A stretch of 64,000 nt of DNA from Sedimentitalea nanhaiensis DSM 24252 (lineage in GTDB: Bacteria; Pseudomonadota; Alphaproteobacteria; Rhodobacterales; Rhodobacteraceae). The stretch is taken from NCBI RefSeq assembly GCF_000473225.1, contig NZ_KI421509.1, forward strand, positions 1,140,045 to 1,204,044, written 5' to 3'. The notes under the pieces were generated by a model, which had not been told where the DNA came from, made no database searches, and was given only the letters and a program-made list of their open reading frames with translations. How positions within the stretch are numbered: the stretch's first letter is position 1; each line of letters starts with the position of its first letter. Below are positions 18,073 through 26,833 of this stretch, piece by piece. Both the position numbers and the translations under genes were made by a program.

Positions 18073-19233
18073 TCAGTCGAGGGTCATCGGTAACGGGGCA
18101 TATTCACCGCCGTCGGGTGCCACGTCATCCTCCTCGATACCGGCAAGCTCCGAGATTCTCTGCGCAGCTTCCTTGGCTGTCATCTGGTTGATCGCATCGT
18201 CAGAGTCCTCATCGATCGGCGTTTTCGTCGCGGCGGGCACCGCCTGTTCGGGCTCTTCCGCGTCAATCTTGCGCCCCTCAACAGTCATCGGATCGTTGAC
18301 CATCGCGGAGGGCACGCCAATGTCCGCGGCGAACCCATCCTGATCCGGCGTGTGGTGTCGTGGCAAACGGGTCTCATTCAACCGCAGCGCACGCATTCCG
18401 TTGATCTGGCCCAGCCGGCCCTCTGCGATCTTCTTGCCCTGGATCGTCACCAGATCGGTGCGGTCCAAATGCTCTTGTATTAACGGCAACATATCCCCCG
18501 GCTGCATCCTGGAGAGTTCGGCCAACGGAATCCGCATCCGGCAGATGACCGCCGACAAGTCGGCGCGGGCCATTTCAACTGCTGGCCCCAATCGCGGGAC
18601 TGACTGATCCGCCGCCTCACCTGCCTCACTTTTTTCCGGTTTCCGCGGTTCGGGCAGGATCAGGCAAATGGTCCCTTGTTGCGGTCCTCCGCCGAATTCA
18701 AGCGTCAGATCGAAAATACGAAACCGCTCCGCCTCCATCGCAAGAACGATGGCGCGCGCGTCTTCGGCCCTGGCGCCAAACTTGAAGCCGGACAGACACA
18801 GCACATCCTGTGGCCGGTCAGCCAGTTCACTCGCCCGTCGCAGAGTGGAATCGATCAAGGGGGCCGTCAGCGCCGCATCCGTCCCGGTAAACGGGCGCTC
18901 GTCCGCAGCCACACCTGTCAACCTCCCCATCGTCTGCTGTTGAATAAGGGCGACCAGAAACGCCCTGTCCAGCGTCGCCGCCCCCAGCTGACCTTCCGGG
19001 CCATCCAGCAAGACCTGCAATCGCTCGTCAGACAGATGTTTGATCAGTTCGTCCTGGCTGGCACGGGTATGGATCACACCAATCACCGAAACCGCCAGAT
19101 CAAACAGATCATCCGCCGCACGCGCCATGGCCAGACGCAGCGCACCGGACGCAGAGCGACCATTGCTTGCCGCGCCATCCCGGCTGAGCTGCATCTTGCG
19201 CTGCAATCCTGAATTGGACCCAATTGTTGTCAT
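18073..19233 (-). CDS. FliM/FliN family (SpoA domain) flagellar motor-switch-like protein
   Basis: 386-aa cytoplasmic protein. The C-terminal half contains a SpoA/FliN domain (about residues 235-300: LSAVICRMRIPLAELSRMQPG, then TIQGKKIAEGRLGQINGMRAL). The N-terminal part resembles a FliM-type region, and the C-terminus is acidic and probably disordered. FliM/FliN proteins form the C-ring that binds CheY-P. No other flagellar gene is in the window, so it is an orphan here. Start at 19233 (MTTIGSNSG) has GGAA upstream; 19263 would add ten residues. Confidence 0.82.
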   Translation of the reverse strand: MTTIGSNSGLQRKMQLSRDGAASNGRSASGALRLAMARAADDLFDLAVSVIGVIHTRASQDELIKHLSDERLQVLLDGPEGQLGAATLDRAFLVALIQQQTMGRLTGVAADERPFTGTDAALTAPLIDSTLRRASELADRPQDVLCLSGFKFGARAEDARAIVLAMEAERFRIFDLTLEFGGGPQQGTICLILPEPRKPEKSEAGEAADQSVPRLGPAVEMARADLSAVICRMRIPLAELSRMQPGDMLPLIQEHLDRTDLVTIQGKKIAEGRLGQINGMRALRLNETRLPRHHTPDQDGFAADIGVPSAMVNDPMTVEGRKIDAEEPEQAVPAATKTPIDEDSDDAINQMTAKEAAQRISELAGIEEDDVAPDGGEYAPLPMTLD

Positions 19234-19326
19234 CGGTTCCGACCTGCCCCTCGCGTCCTGCATGGCTCAGATCTAACGCGGCGTTGGTTACAATTCTCTT
19301 TACACAAGAAGGATTTGCTTGGGCTA

Positions 19327-22005
19327 TTACTGGGCAGCGATCCGGCTGGCCACGGGCAGCACGACCCGAAAGGCCCCGCCGCCGTGATCCGTCAGATAGG
19401 TTACATTGCCCCCCAGTCGCTGCATGATCTCGCGACAGATCGCCAGCCCGAGACCGGCCCCTCCCACCTTTTCTCCGCGCAGCCGGACAAATTTCTCGAA
19501 AATCGTATCCTGCGCCTCGGATGGGATACCACGACCGTTGTCGATAAAGTCGATCACCACCTGGTGCCCGGCCATCTGCACCCTGATCCGCAATTCGGGT
19601 TGCTCGGCGTTGCAATATTTCTGTGCATTGGCGATCAGGTTAATGAACACCTGTGCCAACCTGTCCAGATCGGACTGCAACTGGACCGCCTCGCCCCCCC
19701 ATTCGCGTATAACCTTGAGCGGCGTATCCGCCCCGGCCAAAGCGGCGGCCTCGGCATGATCCAACACCTCGGACAACACACCGTAACGCATGTTCAAGCT
19801 GACCTGGCCACTTTCCAGCACGCTCAAATCCAACAGGTCATTCAGCAGCCGGGTCAAACGCAAAGCTTCGTCGTGAATGATCGTGGCACAGCGGGTCTGT
19901 TCTGCAGCTTCCAGCCCGTCGGCATCCCGCAGAATTTCCGAAAACGCCCGGATCGAAGTCATCGGCGTGCGCAATTCGTGGCTGACCTGACTGAGGAACG
20001 CGTCTTTCTGCATCGACAGCTGTGTCAGCTTTTCGTTGGCTTCGCGCAGCTTGCGCGCGGTGCGGCTAAGCTCGACCGACTTGGCCTCAAGTTGGCTGGA
20101 GTACTCCAGCATCTGCGCGCTCTCATCTGCCACCGCCAACAGATCCTCGACCGACACCGACGAACCGCCAACGATCTGACCGATCATCGCATGGGCCGTC
20201 GCCGCCCCCACAGATCCGGCCAATTCACGCTCCAGCATCTCAAGGAAGGCGGGGGTCGGCTCCGGCAGGTGACCCCGCACGCCCTGTGCCTCGGCTTCGC
20301 GTTGAAACAGGTCCTGGGCCTGGCCCGCGCCCAGAATCCGCTGCGACATGATCATCAGATCCTCGCTTTGCGCCACCGACCCGGTCCAGCCGCGCGGACC
20401 GGCGGAATGATCGAACACGTTGACGAACTGTGCGCCCTGCAACCGTTCCAGCGGGCTGGGAAAGCTGGCCAGCGAAACGGCGCAGAATATCGTTGCATTC
20501 AACATCATGCTCCACATCACCGAATGCACGATCGGGTCCAGCCCGTCGATCCCGAACAGCGCGTGCGGCCGCAGCCACGCCACCCCAAACAGACCATCCT
20601 GCAGGACCGATTGCGGCAACAGCCCGGCCCCCAACGCAGGCAGCAGCAAGGTATAGGCCCACAGAACAAAGCCCACGACCAACCCGACCAGCGCACCGGT
20701 GCGGGTGGCACCGCGCCAGAACAGGCCGCCAATCAGCGCAGGCAGTATCTGGGCGATGCCGGCAAAGGCAATCAACCCGATAGAGGCCAGCGCGGCCCCG
20801 CCCCCGGACAAGCGATAATAGAAATACCCAAGCGCCAGAATGGCAGCGATTGATACCCGGCGCGACAACAGGACCACATTGCGTACATCACCGGACACCG
20901 AGGCACCGTCGCCACGCGACGACAGCCAGATCGGCATCACGATATGGTTGGACACCATCGTCGACAGGGCCATGGCAGCCACGATCACCATCGACGTCGC
21001 CGAGGAAAAGCCCCCCAGAAAGGACAACATCGCCAACCCCTCGCGCCCCTGGCTGAGCGGAATGGTCAGCACGAACAGATCGGGGTTTTCGCCAGGCGGC
21101 ATGATGTCCAGCCCGACGACGGCAATGGGCACGACAAACAGGCTCATCAGCAGCATGTACAGTGGAAAGGCCCAGGCCGCAGTGCGCAGATGACGCTCGT
21201 CGTCATTCTCGACAACCATCACCTGAAACATCCGGGGCAGGCATACAAAGGCTGCCGCAGATAGAAAGGTAATGGCAGCCCAGCGACCGGAATGGACCTG
21301 CCAGGTGCCAATGGGAGAAGCGTCGATGCGCTCCATCATCGAATCCACCCCTCCCGACAACCCCCAGACGACATAGACACCGACGGCCAGCAACGCCAAC
21401 AGCTTGACCACCGCCTCGAGCGCCACCGCCGTGACCACTCCATGGTGGCGTTCGTTCACATCCAGATTGCGGGTTCCGAACAGGATCGCGAACACCGCCA
21501 ACCCTGCCGCGACCAACAGCACGCTGGAACCTTCGGCATATGCTGCGGTCGGATCCGCATCGGAAAAGATCGTGAAAGACAGAGTAATCGACTGCAGTTG
21601 CAGAGAGATATAGGGCGTCACGCCGATCACCGCCAACAGCGTGACACAGATCGCCAGCGTGTTGGATTTTCCATAGCGCGACGAGATCAGATCGGCGATC
21701 GACGTCACACGCTGGCTACGCCCGATCCGTACCAGTTTGCGCAGACCCCACCACCATCCGACCATCACAAGTGTCGGACCCAGGTAGATGGTAACGAACT
21801 CCAGCCCGGACCGCGCAGCATATCCCACGGCACCGTAAAAGGTCCACGCGGTGCAATAAATAGACAGCGAGAGGGTATAGATCAGCGGGCTGCGCAGCCA
21901 TGTGCTGCGCCCGCGCGCCGCCAGTCTGTCCGCCGCAAATGCCACAAAGAACAACAGCGCCACATACCCCAGGCATACCACCACCAGCATGTTCAGCGAG
22001 GCCAT
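19327..22005 (-). CDS. Sensor histidine kinase with N-terminal sodium/solute symporter (SSS) domain
   Basis: 892 aa. Residues 1 to about 510 form an SLC5/PutP-like transporter domain with about 13 membrane segments (YCTAWTFYGAVGY, ADLISSRYG, LSFLGGFSSATSMVI). A linker coiled coil precedes the kinase: H-box SHELRTPMTSIRAFSE with the phosphorylated His near residue 674, N-box NLIANAQKYC near 790, then DNGRGI and GLGLAICREI. The architecture is that of CbrA/CrbS sensors, where the transporter part acts as signal input. Start overlaps the stop of the upstream small gene (TAATG at 22003-22007), so translation is coupled. Confidence 0.92.
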   Translation of the reverse strand: MASLNMLVVVCLGYVALLFFVAFAADRLAARGRSTWLRSPLIYTLSLSIYCTAWTFYGAVGYAARSGLEFVTIYLGPTLVMVGWWWGLRKLVRIGRSQRVTSIADLISSRYGKSNTLAICVTLLAVIGVTPYISLQLQSITLSFTIFSDADPTAAYAEGSSVLLVAAGLAVFAILFGTRNLDVNERHHGVVTAVALEAVVKLLALLAVGVYVVWGLSGGVDSMMERIDASPIGTWQVHSGRWAAITFLSAAAFVCLPRMFQVMVVENDDERHLRTAAWAFPLYMLLMSLFVVPIAVVGLDIMPPGENPDLFVLTIPLSQGREGLAMLSFLGGFSSATSMVIVAAMALSTMVSNHIVMPIWLSSRGDGASVSGDVRNVVLLSRRVSIAAILALGYFYYRLSGGGAALASIGLIAFAGIAQILPALIGGLFWRGATRTGALVGLVVGFVLWAYTLLLPALGAGLLPQSVLQDGLFGVAWLRPHALFGIDGLDPIVHSVMWSMMLNATIFCAVSLASFPSPLERLQGAQFVNVFDHSAGPRGWTGSVAQSEDLMIMSQRILGAGQAQDLFQREAEAQGVRGHLPEPTPAFLEMLERELAGSVGAATAHAMIGQIVGGSSVSVEDLLAVADESAQMLEYSSQLEAKSVELSRTARKLREANEKLTQLSMQKDAFLSQVSHELRTPMTSIRAFSEILRDADGLEAAEQTRCATIIHDEALRLTRLLNDLLDLSVLESGQVSLNMRYGVLSEVLDHAEAAALAGADTPLKVIREWGGEAVQLQSDLDRLAQVFINLIANAQKYCNAEQPELRIRVQMAGHQVVIDFIDNGRGIPSEAQDTIFEKFVRLRGEKVGGAGLGLAICREIMQRLGGNVTYLTDHGGGAFRVVLPVASRIAAQ

Positions 22006-22322
22006 TATCCCTGCCTCGGTCCGCGCGGGCTGTCATGGGGGGTCGTGTGCCGCGTACTGAACCCGAACAGCGCAACAATCACGATCAGGGCCGACCATGC
22101 CAGGAACACGTAAATAATCGCATCCGACATTGGCACCGTCTGGCTGGCATCGGCGGCGTCCTTCCCCGGCGATGGGACGCTCCACAACAGTGGCAACGTA
22201 AACAGCAGCACCCCGAACAGCGGCAGCAACCGCGCCGCATCCATCAACCTGCGGCGGCGATAGCTTTGCCGTTCCAGAAATACCGCACCGGACCGGTCCC
22301 GACCTGGGGCCGGATCGGTCAT
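22005..22322 (-). CDS. Small membrane protein between response regulator and SSS kinase
   Basis: 105 aa with a basic N-terminus and two membrane segments (RLLPLFGVLLFTLPLLW and AIIYVFLAWSALIVIVALFG) separated by a short, presumably periplasmic loop. I do not recognise a family. It overlaps both neighbours (ATGA with the response regulator, TAATG with the kinase), so it is made in step with them and may be a subunit or modulator of the SSS-kinase, like the small partner proteins of some SLC5 transporters. That role is inference. Confidence 0.75.
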   Translation of the reverse strand: MTDPAPGRDRSGAVFLERQSYRRRRLMDAARLLPLFGVLLFTLPLLWSVPSPGKDAADASQTVPMSDAIIYVFLAWSALIVIVALFGFSTRHTTPHDSPRGPRQG

Positions 22323-22699
22323 GGCCGCGAAGCCTGCGCCAACAAGTCACGCACGGCCGTCAGGACCTCGGCATTCGAGAACGGCTTGGTCATAAAGCGG
22401 CTGACGCCAGCCCGTTCTGCCATCTCGCGATCACGCGACTGGCCGCGCGCAGTCAGCATTAGAATCGGCAGCTTTGCGGTTTCGGGAATTCCACGCAAAT
22501 CGCGCAAGATATCCATACCGCTTCTGCCCGGCAGCATCAGATCCAGAATCACAAGATCGGGTTCAGCCGCCCTGATCACCTCGACCGCATCCGTGCCATC
22601 GGAATGGGTCTCCACCGCCCAACCATCGCGGGTCAGCAGAAAGCGAATTGCTTCAATGATGTTCGGTTCATCCTCGATCAGCAGAACATGTCGGCCCAT
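22319..22699 (-). CDS. Single-domain response regulator
   Basis: 126-aa CheY-like receiver without an output domain. The key residues are present: acidic pocket ED at 9-10, phospho-acceptor D53 in ILDLMLPG, T83 in MLTARG, K105 in TKPF. First gene of a three-gene operon with the small membrane protein and the SSS-domain kinase, which is its likely cognate sensor. Lacking an output domain, it would act through protein partners or in a phosphorelay. Confidence 0.92.
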   Translation of the reverse strand: MGRHVLLIEDEPNIIEAIRFLLTRDGWAVETHSDGTDAVEVIRAAEPDLVILDLMLPGRSGMDILRDLRGIPETAKLPILMLTARGQSRDREMAERAGVSRFMTKPFSNAEVLTAVRDLLAQASRP

Positions 22700-22784
22700 C
22701 TAAGCTTTTCCTCCCCAGGAGCGTGAGTGCGGCCACGCAAGATTATTGCTTTTAATCCAACCTAACCTTGCCATTGTGGCACTG

Positions 22785-24092
22785 TCAAAACCCTTCGCTC
22801 AGGATCGAAGGCTCGCGACGGGCACGGCACTTGGTGCGCGTGCAGACCCGGCAGCTGCTGCCAACCGGCTGCGCCGCATTTTCCGCCCCATCGCCGCCCT
22901 TTACCGGCAGGATCAGCATGGTTGACTGGTACAACGGATCGGCCTCGAAGTCCGGCGCACCAACCGGTTGGGCTACAGCAAGGCAATCAAACAGCATCAC
23001 CGACCGCCCCATCTGCGACACCCGGCGCCGGATCGGTACCAGAGGCCGGCCAAGCGCGGTGAACATCGGCCACAGCGGGCAGGATTCCCCGTATCTGGGC
23101 AAGGCGAACCCTTCGATCTGCTTGCGAAAGACAATACTGCCAGACGCATCGCAAATCACCAGACCGACATCCCAGGGCAAGACCCCCTGCGGCATGGTCG
23201 CCATCCGACGGAACACCGCCGCAAGATCCGTGCCAAAACGCGCCGACAGAGCGAGCGGATCCGGCCCCAGCGCCTTGACCGCATCCAAGAAGGCGGCCAG
23301 CGGCATCGCCTGAGCATCTTTGCAATACCGCCCCAGAACCTCCCGCGTGATCGTCCGGGCTGCAGGAGAGGTCAACTCGGGCGCATCGCGGATCAGGCTT
23401 TCCGGGTCGGCGGTGCCTGTCTCGAGCGTGGGAAAATGGTGCCCCCGCGCCACCACAAAGGCCTCAACCTCTTCCTGTGGCACACCCCGCCGGTCGTCGG
23501 CATCACCGCTCTCGTCAAGATAGCTCACCAATGCCTTGCTGCTTTCCGCCAGCCGCCGGCTTTCCTCGTTCAGGTTCCGATGGAACCGGTCGCGCCATTC
23601 GGCCTCGAGTTCTCCCGTTTCGGCCAGGATCGACGCCGTCGAGTGGATCGCCGTCGCGGTCGACAGCACTTCGTGCAGCGACGCGGCAAGATGCGGGTCA
23701 TGGGTCAGCCGATCCGCCAGTGTTTCCACCGTACGCTCGAGTGAGGCAATGCGCCGGTGCTCGCCCGCCAGCACCTCGGCCCACCCCGGAAAACGGCCGG
23801 CGAATTCGTCGGCGTGATCGATCTCCGCGGCCACGGCCCCGGCATCCGCCGCCGCTTCGCGCAGGGTCGCAATCAGCGCCGCCTCGGCCCCCTGGGTCAG
23901 CATCGACGGCTCGACTCCCAGTTCATGCGCGATGTTCAACAGCAGCTTGCCACCGATTCTGCGACGGTTGTGCTCGATCAGGTTGAGGTACGACGCCGAT
24001 ATTCCCACCTGCCGTGCAAGATCGGCCTGCTTTAAGCCTGCGATTGAACGCCGCTCGCGAATACGGCTTCCTGTCAGGGTGTCACGCGCCAT
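22785..24092 (-). CDS. Short-chain fatty acyl-CoA-type HTH regulator (ScfR/RamB family)
   Basis: 435 aa. The N-terminal XRE helix-turn-helix (RIRERRSIAGLKQADLARQ, then ISASYLNLIEHNRRRI) is followed by a long helical region and the ScfR-type C-terminal domain. That domain ends with a cysteine cluster (GSSCRVCTRTKCRARREPS). Family members (RamB, PrpR, ScfR) control acetate, propionate and glyoxylate-pathway genes in response to short-chain acyl-CoA. It lies between the SSS-kinase operon and the divergent ABC importer, 230 bp from the latter, which it may regulate. Confidence 0.87.
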   Translation of the reverse strand: MARDTLTGSRIRERRSIAGLKQADLARQVGISASYLNLIEHNRRRIGGKLLLNIAHELGVEPSMLTQGAEAALIATLREAAADAGAVAAEIDHADEFAGRFPGWAEVLAGEHRRIASLERTVETLADRLTHDPHLAASLHEVLSTATAIHSTASILAETGELEAEWRDRFHRNLNEESRRLAESSKALVSYLDESGDADDRRGVPQEEVEAFVVARGHHFPTLETGTADPESLIRDAPELTSPAARTITREVLGRYCKDAQAMPLAAFLDAVKALGPDPLALSARFGTDLAAVFRRMATMPQGVLPWDVGLVICDASGSIVFRKQIEGFALPRYGESCPLWPMFTALGRPLVPIRRRVSQMGRSVMLFDCLAVAQPVGAPDFEADPLYQSTMLILPVKGGDGAENAAQPVGSSCRVCTRTKCRARREPSILSEGF

Positions 24093-24322
24093 TTCGACCC
24101 CGGGCTCTTTTCAACGGCATATCAACGGCTTTCTGCACTGCGACATAAGGAATTTTACAAATCCCCCATCGACACTGTGTATTTATTTACAAAATAAATG
24201 TGACAATCAAGGGGCTTATTGCGAAATTTTCCAACCGTCCCCAATACTGATTTTGCACAAAAGTGCCCGTGCAGCGCGCAGAGGGAGGGCGCGCCGCACA
24301 ATTTGCGAAATGGGAGGAATGA
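24093..24322. promoter_or_regulatory. Divergent promoter region with repeated TTGCGAAAT elements
   Basis: Between the ScfR-type regulator and the ABC importer. The sequence TTGCGAAAT occurs twice (24219-24227 and 24303-24311), and an inverted repeat TTTTG-CA-CAAAA lies at about 24254-24265. RamB/PrpR-type regulators are known to use TTTGCAAA-like sites, so these are plausible operators. The second copy overlaps the region just before the Shine-Dalgarno GGGAGGAA of the substrate-binding protein gene. Confidence 0.4.
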
Positions 24323-25714
24323 ATGTCCAAGTCGAACTTTACGCGCCGTGGCGTGCTCAGGACCGGTGCCGCCAGCGGTGCAGGCCTTGCACTGCCGACG
24401 ATTTTTACCGCCTCGTCGGCCTCGGCCTTCACCAATAACCCTACCGGCAGTTCCGTGACGCTGGGCTTCAATGTGCCCCAGACCGGCCCCTATGCCGACG
24501 AAGGTCTGGACGAACTGCGCGCCTATGAACTGGCGGTCGAGCACCTGAACGGCAAGGGTGACGGCGGTTGCCTGAACACATTCAGCTCCAAAGCGCTGGA
24601 TGGCACCGGTATTTTGGGCAAGGAGGTCAAGTTCGTCACCGGCGACACCCAGACCAAATCCGACGCCGCGCGTGCCTCGGCCAAGTCGATGATCGAAAAA
24701 GACGGCGCCATCATGATCACCGGCGGTTCGTCCTCGGGTGTGGCCGTCGCCGTTCAGGGTCTGTGTCAGGAAGCTGGCGTGATCTTCATGGCCGGTCTGA
24801 CCCACTCCAACGACACCACCGGCAAGGACAAGAAGGCCAACGGTTTCCGTCACTTCTTTGACGCCTACATGTCCGGTGCTGCACTGGCACCGGTGCTGGA
24901 AAAAGTTCTGGGAGCGGATCGCAAGGCCTATCATCTGACCGCCGATTACACATGGGGCTGGACCCAGCAGGAGTCGATCCAAGCCGCCACCGAGGCCGTG
25001 GGCTGGGAGACAGTCAACAACGTTCTCACCCCCTTGGCCCAGACCGATTTCAGCAGCTATATCGCGCCGGTCCTGAACTCGGGTGCAGATGTATTGGTGC
25101 TCAATCACTATGGCGGCAACATGGTCAATTCGCTGACCAACGCGGTGCAGTTCGGCCTGCGCGACAAGATGGCCAACGGCAAGCAGTTCGAAATCGTTGT
25201 TCCGCTCTATTCGGAACTGATGGCCAAAGGCGCGGGCGCCAATATTCAGGGTATTCTGGGATCGACCAACTGGTCCTGGACACTACAGGACGAAGGCACC
25301 AAGGCCTTTGTTAAATCCTTTGGCACCAAATACGGCTTCCCGCCGTCCAACGCCGCACAGACCTGTTATGCGCAGGCCTTGCTGTATGCGGATGCGGTCC
25401 AGCGCGCGGGCTCGTTCAACCCCTGCGCGGTGGTTGAGGCGCTCGAAGGCGACAGCAGTTCGCTGCCCGGCATAGATTCGCCCTCCAACAGCGGCTTTGT
25501 GTTCGATGGCCTGGGCAATGGCCCTACCCTGTATCGCTCCGCCGATCACCAGTGCTTCAAGGACGTTCTGGTCATGCGCGGCAAGGAAAACCCAACGAAC
25601 GAGTATGACCTGCTCGAAGTTGTCGAGATCACCCCGACCGCCCAGGTTTGGTACGAGCCGGATCACCCCATGTTTGCAGGCGGCCAGCTGGGCGAGTGCA
25701 ATCCCGGCGCATAA
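24323..25714 (+). CDS. ABC importer substrate-binding protein (HAAT type, Tat signal)
   Basis: 463-aa periplasmic type-1 ligand-binding protein of the branched-chain amino acid/urea/amide class. The N-terminus MSKSNFTRRGVLRTGAAS is a twin-arginine signal. The mature part has the fold-typical GFNVPQTGPYADEG and ITGGSSSGVAVAVQGLC. Four to six Cys (for example GGCLNTF, CQEAG, TCYAQ, NPCAV) suggest disulfides, in line with folding before Tat export. First gene of a five-gene transporter cluster. The ligand cannot be read from sequence; amino acids, amides or small carboxylates are all possible. Confidence 0.88.
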   Translation: MSKSNFTRRGVLRTGAASGAGLALPTIFTASSASAFTNNPTGSSVTLGFNVPQTGPYADEGLDELRAYELAVEHLNGKGDGGCLNTFSSKALDGTGILGKEVKFVTGDTQTKSDAARASAKSMIEKDGAIMITGGSSSGVAVAVQGLCQEAGVIFMAGLTHSNDTTGKDKKANGFRHFFDAYMSGAALAPVLEKVLGADRKAYHLTADYTWGWTQQESIQAATEAVGWETVNNVLTPLAQTDFSSYIAPVLNSGADVLVLNHYGGNMVNSLTNAVQFGLRDKMANGKQFEIVVPLYSELMAKGAGANIQGILGSTNWSWTLQDEGTKAFVKSFGTKYGFPPSNAAQTCYAQALLYADAVQRAGSFNPCAVVEALEGDSSSLPGIDSPSNSGFVFDGLGNGPTLYRSADHQCFKDVLVMRGKENPTNEYDLLEVVEITPTAQVWYEPDHPMFAGGQLGECNPGA

Positions 25715-25725
25715 GCCAAAACATA

Positions 25726-25768
25726 CCGGTCGCGCGCCTTGCGCGGCCGGACCTCCGCACATGCGGAG
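25726..25768 (+). terminator. Double hairpin between binding-protein and permease genes
   Basis: Two successive inverted repeats: CCGGTCGCGC / GCGCGGCCGG (25726-25750) and CTCCGC / GCGGAG (25753-25768, 4-nt loop), with no T-run. Such structures after a binding-protein gene typically protect the upstream mRNA or reduce read-through, giving more binding protein than permease. Not a strong intrinsic terminator. Confidence 0.55.
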
Positions 25769-25798
25769 CACCGCCAGCCATAACCCGAGGGTGGGACA

Positions 25799-26830
25799 AT
25801 GGACGCAATTATCCTGCAAATTCTTAACGGACTGGACAAGGGATCGGCCTATGCGCTGATTGCGCTTGGCCTGACGTTGATCTTCGGCACCCTGGGCGTG
25901 GTCAATTTTGCCCATGGGGCCCTGTTCATGATAGGGGCGTTCTGCGCCGTAACGCTGAACAAGATCCTGACCATCAGTTACATCACCATCGACGAGACCA
26001 GGACCGATTTCCTGGGCAACCCGCTCAAGGTCGAAAACACCTATATCGAACGCTGGTTCGGCCCCGAAATCGGATCGGCTATCATCGACTGGTCGGTTCC
26101 GCTGGCGATCCTGTTTTCGATCCCGATCATGGTCGCAATCGGCTTTATCATGGAACGCGGGCTGATCAAGCATTTCTACCGGCGCGACCATGCCGACCAG
26201 ATCCTCGTGACCTTTGGCCTGGCCATCGTGCTGCAGGAAATCATCAAATACTTCTATGGCGCCAATCCGATCCCGACCCCCGCCCCCGAAGTGTTTCGCG
26301 GATCGTTCGATTTTGGCATGCTGCTGGGCTTTGATCCCAACGTGATCATCTATCCCTACTGGCGGCTGGTTTACTTCAGCTTTTCGGCCCTCATCATCGG
26401 CGCTGTATTTGCCTTTTTGCAGTTCACCACCTTTGGCATGGTGGTGCGTGCCGGAATGGCAGACAGGGAAACCGTGGGCCTGTTGGGCATCAACATCGAC
26501 CGCCGCTTTACCATCATGTTCGGCATTGCCGCCGCCGTGGCCGGCATGGCGGGAGTGATGTATGCGCCAATCAATTCGCCGAACTATCACATGGGAATGG
26601 ATTTCCTGGTGCTGTCGTTTGTCGTCGTGGTGGTCGGCGGCATGGGCAGCCTGCCAGGCGCGGTGCTTGCCGGTTTCCTGCTGGGTATCCTGGAAAGTTT
26701 CGCCTCGATGAACGAGGTCAAGACTCTGCTGCCCGGCATCGACCAGATCATAATCTATCTGGTTGCAATCATCATTCTGCTCACCCGCCCGCGGGGTCTG
26801 ATGGGCCGCAAAGGCGTGATGGAGGAATAA
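25799..26830 (+). CDS. livH: ABC transporter permease, LivH type
   Basis: 343-aa inner-membrane permease of the LivH family: GLDKGSAYALIALGLTLIFG at the N-terminus, then VNFAHGALFMIGAFCA, and the conserved late loop VVGGMGSLPGAVLAG. Longer than typical LivH (about 290-300 aa) because of an extra hydrophilic stretch of about 40 residues (TISYITIDETRTDFLGNPLK to RWFGPEIGSA) between membrane segments 2 and 3. Pairs with the LivM-type permease 3 bp downstream. Confidence 0.9.
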   Translation: MDAIILQILNGLDKGSAYALIALGLTLIFGTLGVVNFAHGALFMIGAFCAVTLNKILTISYITIDETRTDFLGNPLKVENTYIERWFGPEIGSAIIDWSVPLAILFSIPIMVAIGFIMERGLIKHFYRRDHADQILVTFGLAIVLQEIIKYFYGANPIPTPAPEVFRGSFDFGMLLGFDPNVIIYPYWRLVYFSFSALIIGAVFAFLQFTTFGMVVRAGMADRETVGLLGINIDRRFTIMFGIAAAVAGMAGVMYAPINSPNYHMGMDFLVLSFVVVVVGGMGSLPGAVLAGFLLGILESFASMNEVKTLLPGIDQIIIYLVAIIILLTRPRGLMGRKGVMEE

Positions 26831-26833
26831 CCC

